From positions 62,001 to 126,000 of the forward strand of contig NZ_JAGSYH010000008.1 in assembly GCF_025685685.1 (NCBI RefSeq): a stretch of 64,000 nucleotides of DNA, written 5' to 3'. The position numbers and the translations under genes were made by a program. A model generated the notes under the pieces. That model ran no database searches, was not told the origin of the DNA, and saw only the letters and a program-made list of their open reading frames with translations. The DNA comes from Acidicapsa dinghuensis. Its GTDB lineage: Bacteria > Acidobacteriota > Terriglobia > Terriglobales > Acidobacteriaceae. Shown here one piece after another: positions 44,901-52,302 of this stretch (its first letter is position 1; the number at the start of each line of letters is the position of its first letter).

Positions 44901-45098
44901 GCCTTTGGAACGGGAACAGGATCTGAGCTTCGCCGTCCTCTGGGCATCACTATTGTGGGCGGTCTTATCTTCAGCCAATTGCTCACGCTGTATACCACGC
45001 CGGTGGTCTATCTCACCTTCGACAAGATTCGCCTGCGAATGCTGGGCAAGGAACGCGACACATTCCACGTGAACGTTGAGCCCTCACCTGCGGATTGA
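41973..45098 (+). CDS. mdtC: RND efflux permease 2 (MdtC-type)
   Basis: 1041 residues, standard RND length. It has the same architecture as the previous gene: N-terminal helix with MNLSAVFVRRPVATTLLTIA, large periplasmic loops, helix 4 with MALTISTGFVVDDAIVVMENI, and the C-terminal LLIGIVKKNAIMMIDFALQAE and GTGTGSELRRPLGITIVGG. The ATGA overlap with mdtB gives translational coupling. Two adjacent, different permeases with one adaptor mark an MdtABC-type drug or bile-salt exporter; the substrate here is not known. Confidence 0.93.
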   Translation: MNLSAVFVRRPVATTLLTIAIAIAGAIAFRVLPVSPLPQVDFPTISVGAGLPGASAEVMASSVATPLERQFGHIAGVTEMTSSSSLGTTSITIQFDLSRDIDGAARDVEAAINAARTYLPANLPSNPTYRKVNPADSPIMILGLTSDKYGPDKMYDAASTIIQQKLSQIFGVGQVNVGGGALPSVRVEVNPTKLASYGLAMSNIQQVLSAQNSDLAKGQISNGDGTSDIVANDQISHAVDYKPLIIGYNKGAAIHLSDVADVIDSTQNVRAGGYLNGKRAVLLIIFRQPGANIIDTVDLIKSQLPSIKASIPQGIDITLVEDRTVTIRASVSDVERTLMVSIALVILVVFVFLRRVRATLIPAVSVPVSLIGTFAVMYLLGYSLDNLSLMALTISTGFVVDDAIVVMENITRHIEGGMDPMSATFRGAREIGFTVFSISMSLIAVFIPILLMGGIVGRLFREFAVTLSTAILVSMVISLTTTPMMCAYILKNEKDLKHGKVYQFTDRIFEWQLSLYRRTLHWTLDNSVLTLVVLFLVILMNLAVVLKIPKGFFPQQDTGILVGGVQGPQDSSFPAMYAAIKQIAGVIKADPAVQNVVAFTGGGGATNGGFVFLSLKPLNVRKVGAPEIINRIRPKLNRLPIASTFLQAAQDLRIGGRSSSALYQYTIQADNLTDLKTWGPRLLAEMKRLPGLQDVNSDQQNGGLDEYVTFDRVRAARLGLTASSIDSALYGEFGQSEVSVIYTQLNQYYVVLEVAPKYWQSPEGLHNVYFHPSGTSSATPTGNVPLFSLANTHETTIPLSLNHTGLFPSVTVSFNLAPGMSMSDATLEVEQMQQRLGTPTTIHGFFAGTLMAYQQSLGTEPLLVLTALLAVYIVLGILYESLVHPLTIISTLPSASVGAMLALMVFKVDLNVISIIGIVLLIGIVKKNAIMMIDFALQAEREGGKTPDEAIFEACMLRFRPILMTTTAALFGALPLAFGTGTGSELRRPLGITIVGGLIFSQLLTLYTTPVVYLTFDKIRLRMLGKERDTFHVNVEPSPAD

Positions 45099-45122
45099 TT
45101 TTTACTGACGGAAGTTAACGAT

Positions 45123-46640
45123 ATGACGAGATTTCAGAACAAACTCGCATTATTCCCTGCGGCAGCCGCGATGATTCTCGCAGGTTGCCGCGTCGGGCCA
45201 CCTTACCAGCAGCCTGTGGCTACAACACAGACACCACCACCGGCCTATAAGGAGTCCCCGGATCAGCATCCAGAGGAGACGCAGGTATGGAAGACCGCGC
45301 AACCGCAAGATGCCATGCTCCGCGGAAAATGGTGGGAGATTTACAACGAGCCCGAATTAAATGATTTGGAAGAGAAGCTCATCGTTAACAACCAGACCAT
45401 CAAGCAGTCGTTTGAAAACTACATGGCTGCGCGCACCCTCATCGCTCAGGCGCGGGCACAGCTTTTTCCCACCTTATCAACTGGCCCCACATGGTCACGC
45501 TCAAGGTCATCCGTGAATCTCGGCAAAGAAACCGCGGGTGCGAGCGGCGCTGGCTCCGCGAGTTCATTAGCGACGCTTCCCTTGACAGCGTCATGGGAGC
45601 CAGACCTTTGGGGGCGTGTACGAAACCTCATTCGCGAGGAACAGTTTAGCGCGCAGGCCAGCGCTGCCGACCTTGAAAACGAAAAGCTCGTGGAACAAGC
45701 CACCCTGGCGATAACCTACTTCGAGATTCGCGGACAGGACGCTCTTCGTAAGCTATATAAAGACACTGTCGATGCAGACCAGAAAGCGTACGACATAGCC
45801 AAGGCTGGATACGACGCGGGCACCGTTGACCAGATTACCGTCGTAGAAGCAGAGAGCACTCTTGAATCGGCCAAATCATCGTGGATCAACTTGGGCATAG
45901 CCCGAGCTGAAGATGAGCACGCCATTGCCATGCTCATTGGGATGCCTGCGTCTAACTTCACTCTGCCGGAGAAGCCCCTAACCACCGCGCCGCCGGCAGT
46001 CCCCGTTGGTGTACCCGCTCAATTGCTGGAACGGCGTCCCGATGTAGCTGCTGCAGAGCGAACCATGGCATCAGCCAACGCAGAAATCGGAATAGCCGTC
46101 GCAGCCTACTACCCCAATCTCACGCTCAGCGCCGAGGGTGGTTTTGAGAGCTCTACCTGGGCACATTTGCTCGACTGGCCAAGCCGTTTCTGGTCTATTG
46201 GTCCGACGATCAGCGAGACTATTTTCGATGCTGGACTGCGCCGCGCAACGGTTAATCAATACGTCGCCACCTATAACGGAGATGTAGCAAGTTATCGGCA
46301 GACCGTACTGAACGCTTTCCAACAAGTGGAAGACTACCTGGCCGCGACTCGCTTGTTGTCGCAGCAGATTGTGGAAGAAGAGAAGGCCGTCACGGCGGCA
46401 CAAAAAACTCTGGAGTTAGAGCAGAATCGCTATGACACTGGCATCGATCCCTATGTCGATGTTGTGACAGCGCAAACAACCCTGCTCTCAGATCAGCAGA
46501 CGCTGGCTAGTATACACATTCAAGAGATGACATCTTCCGTACAGTTGATCGAAGCGTTGGGTGGTGGATGGGACAAGTCGCAGCTTCCCTCGCCAACTGA
46601 AGTCTCACAAAAGATAGGTAAGCTGGCGATTGATAAATAG
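45123..46640 (+). CDS. outer-membrane efflux lipoprotein (OprM/NodT family)
   Basis: 505 residues. The lipoprotein signal has lipobox LAGC (Cys at residue 22), followed by VGPPYQQP, the usual NodT/OprM start. The two OEP repeats are visible: NDLEEKLIVNNQTIKQSFENYMAARTLIAQARAQLFPT and ERRPDVAAAERTMASANAEIGIAVAAYYPNLTLSAEGG, with long helices that form the TolC-like tunnel. It is the outer-membrane channel for the pump encoded just upstream (24-base gap). A strong terminator closes the operon. Confidence 0.93.
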   Translation: MTRFQNKLALFPAAAAMILAGCRVGPPYQQPVATTQTPPPAYKESPDQHPEETQVWKTAQPQDAMLRGKWWEIYNEPELNDLEEKLIVNNQTIKQSFENYMAARTLIAQARAQLFPTLSTGPTWSRSRSSVNLGKETAGASGAGSASSLATLPLTASWEPDLWGRVRNLIREEQFSAQASAADLENEKLVEQATLAITYFEIRGQDALRKLYKDTVDADQKAYDIAKAGYDAGTVDQITVVEAESTLESAKSSWINLGIARAEDEHAIAMLIGMPASNFTLPEKPLTTAPPAVPVGVPAQLLERRPDVAAAERTMASANAEIGIAVAAYYPNLTLSAEGGFESSTWAHLLDWPSRFWSIGPTISETIFDAGLRRATVNQYVATYNGDVASYRQTVLNAFQQVEDYLAATRLLSQQIVEEEKAVTAAQKTLELEQNRYDTGIDPYVDVVTAQTTLLSDQQTLASIHIQEMTSSVQLIEALGGGWDKSQLPSPTEVSQKIGKLAIDK

Positions 46641-46655
46641 GTCTGTATACAACTC

Positions 46656-46689
46656 AAAGGGCGGAGCGTCTTCAGACGCTCCGCCCTTT
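46656..46689. terminator. bidirectional terminator closing the RND operon
   Basis: Perfect 15-base stem AAAGGGCGGAGCGTC / GACGCTCCGCCCTTT around TTCA. It lies between the efflux operon (plus) and the serine hydrolase/NamZ gene (minus); the stem's own A and T ends supply the U-tract on both strands. Confidence 0.85.
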
Positions 46690-46702
46690 ACCTTTATTGG
46701 GT

Positions 46703-49117
46703 TCAGTAGAGTAAGTATTTGCTACGGATCTTCTCGAATTGCTCCAGCTTGTCCTGCCATTCTTCAGCGATCAAGCGCGGATCAGTTCCTGCGGCAACAG
46801 CATCGAGAGTCGCTTTGCTCACCATCAGCCTATCGACACCCGCGACCTTATATTGGGCTGGATAGAGTGCCTGCAGCGCGGATGCAATCTCCAATCCAAG
46901 CTCGGGAGAATCAAGAGAATCGCGGTCGGTGACGATAAGGCTCACGCCGCCGCATTGCTCATTGGCATAGACCGAACTCGAAGGCATAAAGCTCGTCGGA
47001 ACAAACCGGACGCCTGAAAGCTGACGCTTGTTCAGATAGTAAGCAAGAATCTTTCCATCGATCCAGGGAGCGCCAACAACTTCAAATGGCGTATCTGTGC
47101 CTCGTCCAACAGAGATATTACTGGCCTCAATCATGCCGACGCCAGGATAGAACGTCGCTTCATTCAGATCACGCATATTCGGCGAAGGGTTGATCCAGGA
47201 TACATCTGTCGAATCGAACCAATCGCCTCTCTGCCAGCCCTCCATAGGCACGACGGTCAAATGCGCATCGATGTTGCGCTCTGCGTTAAACATCCTTGCC
47301 AGTTCACCAGCAGTCATCCCGTGGCGCACAGGAATCTGCCAGTAGCTCACAAACGATTCCCTGCCCTCATCCGCGATTGGCCCCTGAACAAACGCCCCAG
47401 TGATGGGGTTGGGCCTGTCGAGCACATAGATCGTCTTCCCCGACTTTGCTGCCGCTTCAAGAAAATAGCCCAGAGTGCTTTCGTATGTGTAGAAACGCAC
47501 TCCGATGTCCTGAATGTCATACACGATGGCATCTACTTGCGCCATCGCATCGGCACTGGGCCTGCGGCTTGCATCGCCTCCACCATAAACGCTGAACACT
47601 GGTACACCTGTGGCAGCATCGGTCGAGTTGCCAATTTGCGTTGTATCCAGTTTTCCGGCTATGCCGTGTTCAGGGCTGAAGATAGCGGCCAACTTCACAC
47701 CAGAGGCATGCGCCAGTACATCGATAGTGCGGCGCCCTTGTGCATCCACGCCCGTTTGATTAGTAATAAGCCCGACTCGCAAGGGATGATTCGAATCAAC
47801 TTTAAGCTCGCGAAAATCATGTTCTTCGAGAACATCAATACCGGTCTTCACTTCGCCATTGCGCACATCAAATCGCCGCGCCGCCATAATCGACTCGTTG
47901 TATCCTGTGATGCGCGCAAGGCGAAGTTTCTGCTGCTCCGACACTGTCAGATCGAGCGCTGCAGCCGCTGCTGTCGCCACGCGAGAGCGCAGCGAAACTA
48001 CCGACTTTCCTCCACGCGGGTGGACAGCGTTCGTCAGCAGAATGACGTATGTGTCCGTCACTGGATCCATCCAGAGCGATGTCCCGGTAAAGCCGGTGTG
48101 CCCGAAAGATCCAACCGGCAACAGTTCACCCCGGTTGCTGGCAAATGGTGAATCGATATCCCACCCAAGACCGCGGAGACTTGAAGCATTGGCAGGTTGC
48201 TGCGGCGTGGACATTTTTTCTATTGAAAGCCTGCTCAGGATCGTATGGCCGGTCAACATCTCCTGCGCAAACTTAGACATATCATCTGCGGTCGAGAACA
48301 ACCCGGCATGACCGGCTACGCCACCCATGCGGCGCGCTGTCGGATCATGCACTGTGCCGCGTAACATGTGACCGTTCTCGTCATACTGCGTAGGAGCGAT
48401 GCGCGCTGACCAATCCGATGGCGGAAGGAAGCGCGTGTCCTTCATGCCCAGTGGCTTAAAGACATGTTCCTCGGCATATTCGTTGAGCGGCTCTCCGGTG
48501 ACCTTCTCGACGAGAAAGCCAAGCGTCTCAAAATTGATGTCGCTATAGAGAAATCGCGAGCCCGGCGGATATTCGGGACGTTGCTCCATTGCCATGCGAT
48601 AAGCCGCATCGCGGCCCTGCCATGGCTGCTTCAAATCAAGGTCTGGGCCAAGACCGGAGTAATGCGTAAGCAGTTCGCGTACCGTAATGTCCTGTTTGCC
48701 GTTCTGCGCAAAGTCGGGCAGATATGCGGAAACACGATCATTCAACCGAACGCGGCCTGACTCAATGAGCTGCATCATGGACGTTGCCGTTGCGATGCAT
48801 TTGGTCAGAGAGGCAAGATCAAAGATCGTATCGACCGTCATTGGCTCTACGGACGGTTCCAGCGATCGATGCCCGAAGGCATGCCGATAGACCACCTTAC
48901 CGTTATGACCGATCAGCACAACAGCGCCGGGGATTGTGCCCTGATCCACAGCTTCCTGCACAATTTTGGCGATAGGCTCAAAGCGAGCCTGAGAATTGGC
49001 AGCCCCCTTCGAGGGAGGAGTTGCATAGCCTTTAGGAACTATCAGGAGGCTCAGGACGGCGATAGACAGGATGCTGGAGATATATGCTCTACAATTCATG
49101 CCCTTGCGCGTGAGCAT
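46703..49117 (-). CDS. fusion: serine hydrolase (beta-lactamase fold) and NamZ-type exo-N-acetylmuramidase
   Basis: 804 residues from ATG 49117. After a signal peptide (YISSILSIAVLSLLIV), a class C beta-lactamase-fold domain spans about 35-390, with SxxK in ASLTK (S103, K106) and Tyr in LLTHYSGLGPD. A DUF1343/NamZ domain (GH171) covers about 420-804: VGLITNQTGVD, IFSPEHGIAG, VYDIQDIGVRFYTYESTLG, LDRPNPITG and PFEVVGAPWIDG. NamZ removes terminal MurNAc from peptidoglycan fragments, and the hydrolase may cut peptides or esters from them. ATG 49117 follows the symporter stop by one base (TGATATG), suggesting coupling; ATG 49099 is an alternative. Confidence 0.85.
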   Translation of the reverse strand: MLTRKGMNCRAYISSILSIAVLSLLIVPKGYATPPSKGAANSQARFEPIAKIVQEAVDQGTIPGAVVLIGHNGKVVYRHAFGHRSLEPSVEPMTVDTIFDLASLTKCIATATSMMQLIESGRVRLNDRVSAYLPDFAQNGKQDITVRELLTHYSGLGPDLDLKQPWQGRDAAYRMAMEQRPEYPPGSRFLYSDINFETLGFLVEKVTGEPLNEYAEEHVFKPLGMKDTRFLPPSDWSARIAPTQYDENGHMLRGTVHDPTARRMGGVAGHAGLFSTADDMSKFAQEMLTGHTILSRLSIEKMSTPQQPANASSLRGLGWDIDSPFASNRGELLPVGSFGHTGFTGTSLWMDPVTDTYVILLTNAVHPRGGKSVVSLRSRVATAAAAALDLTVSEQQKLRLARITGYNESIMAARRFDVRNGEVKTGIDVLEEHDFRELKVDSNHPLRVGLITNQTGVDAQGRRTIDVLAHASGVKLAAIFSPEHGIAGKLDTTQIGNSTDAATGVPVFSVYGGGDASRRPSADAMAQVDAIVYDIQDIGVRFYTYESTLGYFLEAAAKSGKTIYVLDRPNPITGAFVQGPIADEGRESFVSYWQIPVRHGMTAGELARMFNAERNIDAHLTVVPMEGWQRGDWFDSTDVSWINPSPNMRDLNEATFYPGVGMIEASNISVGRGTDTPFEVVGAPWIDGKILAYYLNKRQLSGVRFVPTSFMPSSSVYANEQCGGVSLIVTDRDSLDSPELGLEIASALQALYPAQYKVAGVDRLMVSKATLDAVAAGTDPRLIAEEWQDKLEQFEKIRSKYLLY

Positions 49118-49118
49118 A

Positions 49119-50600
49119 TCAGACGCTGCTGGCATCCAGCACTGCTTTCGCAGGCATAAGGGTACTGGCCAGCCACCCAATGGCGAATGTGACTATGCTG
49201 CCCATGACGACGTACCAGGGAAATGCGACTTTGGTCCCTAGCCATAGATACATGTTGAATGCAAAGCCGCATGCCATGCCAACCATCGCCCCAGATTCCG
49301 ATGCCTTTCGTGTGAGCAATCCCAGCAGGAAAACTCCAAGAAGCGACCCATAAGCGACAGATGCGATGGACAGTCCCATCTCCAGGACCCTGCCTCCATT
49401 GCGTGCCCACACCGCAAGAACAAACAGAAGCACGCCCCAACAGACTGTCGCTACTCTGGACAAGCGAACACGCCGGGCTTCTGTCGAGCGCGGCCGCAGA
49501 TGTGCGTAGAAATCAACAATCGTCGTCGATGAAAGCGAATTCAGCGCTGCGCTGAGATTCGACATTGCCGCAGCAAGAATCGCCGCGATCAACAGTCCAC
49601 TCGTTCCGTGCGGCATGCGCGTCACGATGAAGGTCGGAAAGATGGTATCCGTGCGCGTGAATGGCTGTGCTGGTGGAGAAAGCTTGTAGTAAACGAAAAG
49701 CATCGCGCCAATCAGCAGGAAGAGTGAAAACTGCAGCAAAATCGCCAGACCGCTCGACAGCAGCGCAACCTGCGATTGCACACGGCTGCGCGCAGCCAGA
49801 AGACGCTGCACGATGAGTTGATCTGTGCCGTGGCTTGCACAGGTAAGAAATGCCCCTCCTAAGACTCCAGCCCAGAGAGTGTACGTCGTGGACAGGTTCC
49901 ATGACATATCCCACAGGCGAAACTTCTGCGCGCCATTAGACATGCTCCAGACAGTGTGCCAGCCACCCGGAACCAGGTGCAGGATCGTGAAGAAACCAAC
50001 GATGGTGCCCGCGACATAAATCGCGAGCTGAGTCACATCGGTCCAGATAACCGCTGCCATTCCGCCCTCGAAGGTGTAGACAAGCGTAAGCAGCGTCACA
50101 ATCGCAATTGCCGAAAGATCCCTCTGAAAATCGGTGAGCCCGGATAGCAAGGCACCCAGGCCAACTCTGACAACGATCGCAACCGCAAAGACCCTGACTC
50201 CCTCGGCCGCCGCTCGCGTTACAAGAAAGATGCCTGCCGTCAATGCGCGCAAACGCTGGCCGAAGCGGCGCTCAATGAGTTGATAGGCAGTCACGAGGTC
50301 GCCGCGAAAGTATTGAGGAATGAAGATGAAGCTGACAATGACCCGACCGACGAGATATCCAATAACCAGCTGAAGAAAGCGAAAGTCGCTTGCATAGGCG
50401 AGGCCCGGCACGCTGATGACCGTGAGCGTGCTGGTTTCAGCCGCAACGATCGATAGTGAAATGGCCCACCAGGGAATGGTGTTGCCGGCGAGAAAATAGT
50501 CTTTGAGCGTTCGCTGGCTTCCGCGAAAGCGAAGGCCGAAAAGCGTGACGCCAACCAGATATGCGGCAATGATGAAGAGGTCGAGGGGGCTGAGTCCCAT
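49119..50600 (-). CDS. sodium:solute symporter (SSS family)
   Basis: 493 residues with about 13 transmembrane helices, in the SSS/SGLT layout: LDLFIIAAYLVGVTLFGLRF, LKDYFLAGNTIPWWAI, SIVAAETSTLTVISVPG, and TLVYTFEGGMAAVIWTDVTQ, the family signature. The cargo is not fixed by sequence. Its operon partner is a muramidase fusion, so uptake of MurNAc, anhydro-MurNAc or another amino sugar is the most likely role. It is preceded by the IclR gene with a 27-base gap. Confidence 0.9.
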   Translation of the reverse strand: MGLSPLDLFIIAAYLVGVTLFGLRFRGSQRTLKDYFLAGNTIPWWAISLSIVAAETSTLTVISVPGLAYASDFRFLQLVIGYLVGRVIVSFIFIPQYFRGDLVTAYQLIERRFGQRLRALTAGIFLVTRAAAEGVRVFAVAIVVRVGLGALLSGLTDFQRDLSAIAIVTLLTLVYTFEGGMAAVIWTDVTQLAIYVAGTIVGFFTILHLVPGGWHTVWSMSNGAQKFRLWDMSWNLSTTYTLWAGVLGGAFLTCASHGTDQLIVQRLLAARSRVQSQVALLSSGLAILLQFSLFLLIGAMLFVYYKLSPPAQPFTRTDTIFPTFIVTRMPHGTSGLLIAAILAAAMSNLSAALNSLSSTTIVDFYAHLRPRSTEARRVRLSRVATVCWGVLLFVLAVWARNGGRVLEMGLSIASVAYGSLLGVFLLGLLTRKASESGAMVGMACGFAFNMYLWLGTKVAFPWYVVMGSIVTFAIGWLASTLMPAKAVLDASSV

Positions 50601-50627
50601 CCCCCTCTTATACAGAATCCAGCAGGC

Positions 50628-51446
50628 TTAAGCGTGAGCGTGCATGGCTGCGCGAGCGCTGCGCGCCGCCGAAACAAAGCCCATATCCATCGAAATACCG
50701 CGCACACACTGCAAGAGGTGATTGGCGATCGCAGGAAGTTTCTGAGCTGTCACACGGAACGACGGCCCTGAAATGCTGACAGCTGCAACGGGCAGACGCT
50801 GAGCGTCGAGCACCGGCACCGCGATGCAGCGCAACCCTTCTTCCAATTCCTCATCGTCCACGGCATACCCACGACGACGTGTCTTTTCAATCTCGGTGCG
50901 CAATGCCTCGGCTGAGCCAATCGTCCGATGCGTAAAGCGCTCGAACCGCGTGCGCCGAATGACATCGGCAATACGTTCTTCGGGCAGGAACGCGAGAATC
51001 GCCTTGCCTACAGAGGTGCAATGAACCGGATTGCTGGCTCCAATGCGTGTGATCATGCGCACCGACCGGGCCGGCTCAATCTTATCAAGGTAGATGATGT
51101 GAGCCTGCTCTAGTATGCAGAGGTGCGCCGTCTCTTCTGTTTCCGCCACAAGCCTGCGCAGATGCGGCTGAGCACGCTCACGCAGGTCGTACTGCTCAAT
51201 AGCGCGATTGCCGAAGTCGAACAACCGCAAACCGAGGCGGAACTTGCCGTTCGCGGTGCGTTCGACCATGTGATGACGTTCCAGCACCATCAGGAACCGG
51301 TGCGCGGTGCTCTTGTGCAGTCCCAGAGAGGTTGCGACCTGGGCTAGCCCCAGCGGAACGTCGCTTTCTCCCAAAAGGTCGAGTACAGCAAAAGCCCGGT
51401 CAAGAGCCTGAACTTTATAAGTGCCTTGCGCGTGTCCGTCTCGCAT
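50628..51446 (-). CDS. IclR-family transcriptional regulator
   Basis: 272 residues. The winged helix-turn-helix lies at about 10-75 (VQALDRAFAVLDLLGES, GLAQVATSLGLHKSTAHRFLMVLE). The IclR effector domain follows with IYLDKIEPARSVRMITRIG, HCTSVGKAILAFLPEE and GYAVDDEELEEGLRCIAVPVLD. It is the first gene of the minus-strand operon with the symporter and the NamZ fusion, so it probably controls that operon and itself in response to a cell-wall-derived sugar. AGGGGA precedes ATG 51446. Confidence 0.93.
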   Translation of the reverse strand: MRDGHAQGTYKVQALDRAFAVLDLLGESDVPLGLAQVATSLGLHKSTAHRFLMVLERHHMVERTANGKFRLGLRLFDFGNRAIEQYDLRERAQPHLRRLVAETEETAHLCILEQAHIIYLDKIEPARSVRMITRIGASNPVHCTSVGKAILAFLPEERIADVIRRTRFERFTHRTIGSAEALRTEIEKTRRRGYAVDDEELEEGLRCIAVPVLDAQRLPVAAVSISGPSFRVTAQKLPAIANHLLQCVRGISMDMGFVSAARSARAAMHAHA

Positions 51447-51632
51447 TATGGTCCCCTATTTCGCTAGATGAACTTAAAAGACAAGTGTGCCTCGCAACCC
51501 TAAAGCGTGTCAAGAAGTAAGACGGAGTTTCACTAGAAGAACCACGTAAGCGCAACAAAAAGCGGCCCGCACCCAAAAATCGATCGCCTAAGCCTGGATT
51601 TCGGTCCAGAAAAGTCGTGCACAGGCAGTCTC

Positions 51633-51770
51633 TCAGGCCAGTTTCTCGTTCGCCAGAAAAGCACAAACTCCTACCGAAATCGCCTCGCCATCGCGCTCAT
51701 GATTAGATGCGCGCGAGTACCCTGCGACACGTTCGTAGGCAATGAGATAGCTGCGGCCCAAGCGTTCCAC
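51633..51770 (-). CDS. possible small ORF or gene remnant
   Basis: 45 codons from GTG 51770 to TGA. The translation has ordinary protein composition (ERLGRSYLIAYERVAGYS, then ERDGEAISVGVCAFLANE), and third positions of its first half are mostly G or C, as in neighbouring genes. The frame is open for five more codons upstream to a TAA, without a better start. No clear ribosome-binding site is present. It may be a real small gene, a remnant, or chance. Confidence 0.2.
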   Translation of the reverse strand: MERLGRSYLIAYERVAGYSRASNHERDGEAISVGVCAFLANEKLA

Positions 51771-51814
51771 TCGATAGCCACCGCCAAATGCATTTTAGAT
51801 ACGCCAGGGTTGCT

Positions 51815-51830
51815 AACTAATCCTTTAGTT
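51815..51830. promoter_or_regulatory. candidate BlaI-type operator
   Basis: AACTAA-TCCT-TTAGTT, perfect six-base arms, lies 84 bases upstream of the BlaI-family start. Known BlaI/MecI operators are ACTACAnnTGTAGT-like. The outer ACTA..TAGT parts agree with equal overall spacing, while the CA/TG core differs. Confidence 0.5.
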
Positions 51831-51898
51831 GATAGTCTAAGAATGTGAAGGTTGAGAGATGCACCTGGACAAACGGTGTGTAATCAATGATTTGGCCT

Positions 51899-52297
51899 AT
51901 GCCTCCCAAGAAGTCCAATACTCTGACCGCCGCCGAGTTGCGAATCATGAAGATTCTGTGGCTGCGAGGTGAGTGCGCTGTCAACGATCTTGTGGCTGCG
52001 ATGCCCGATGGCGAAGTTCTTGCTTATAACTCCGTCCTGACGACAGTCCGCATCTTAGAACAGAAGGGGTATGTGGAACACCGGCAGGAAGGCCGGGCCT
52101 TCGTTTACTGGGCAGCTGTAGCGGAAAAAGAAGCGAGCCGTTCGGAAGTACGACACGTACTGAGCCGCTTCTTTGGCAATTCGCGCGAACAACTCCTGCT
52201 TTCCCTCCTGGGCGATGACGAGATTACTCCTGAAGAACTGAAGCGGTTGAAAGAAGCAGTCAAAAGCGCGCCAGAAGATGTCGGGGAGGGCGCTTAA
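51899..52297 (+). CDS. BlaI/MecI-family transcriptional repressor
   Basis: 132 residues. Winged helix of the penicillinase-repressor type: LTAAELRIMKILWLRGECAVNDLV, LAYNSVLTTVRILEQKGYVEHRQEGRAFVYWA, then a C-terminal dimerisation helix with SRFFGNSREQLLLSLLGDDEITPEEL. It probably represses its own operon until cleaved after a signal from the downstream M56 protein. ATG 51899 (PPKKSNTLTAAE) is preferred to ATG 51887; neither has a good Shine-Dalgarno sequence. The M56 gene starts five bases after its stop. Confidence 0.93.
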   Translation: MPPKKSNTLTAAELRIMKILWLRGECAVNDLVAAMPDGEVLAYNSVLTTVRILEQKGYVEHRQEGRAFVYWAAVAEKEASRSEVRHVLSRFFGNSREQLLLSLLGDDEITPEELKRLKEAVKSAPEDVGEGA

Positions 52298-52302
52298 CGA
52301 TC

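Larger units (their letters stand above)
51447..51898. other. divergent intergenic region IclR / BlaI
   Basis: 452 bases. It contains a candidate BlaI operator at 51815-51830 and a weak 45-codon minus-strand frame (51633-51770), both listed separately. No RNA gene is evident. Confidence 0.5.

Noticed and set aside
38647-45098. Tandem RND permeases considered as a recent duplication
   Set aside because: The two proteins differ throughout and match the known MdtB/MdtC arrangement, so this is an old heteromeric pair.
47261-48151. Open frame of 296 codons antisense to the serine hydrolase/NamZ fusion
   Set aside because: The opposite strand carries contiguous family motifs; the antisense frame is Arg/His/Cys-rich noise.
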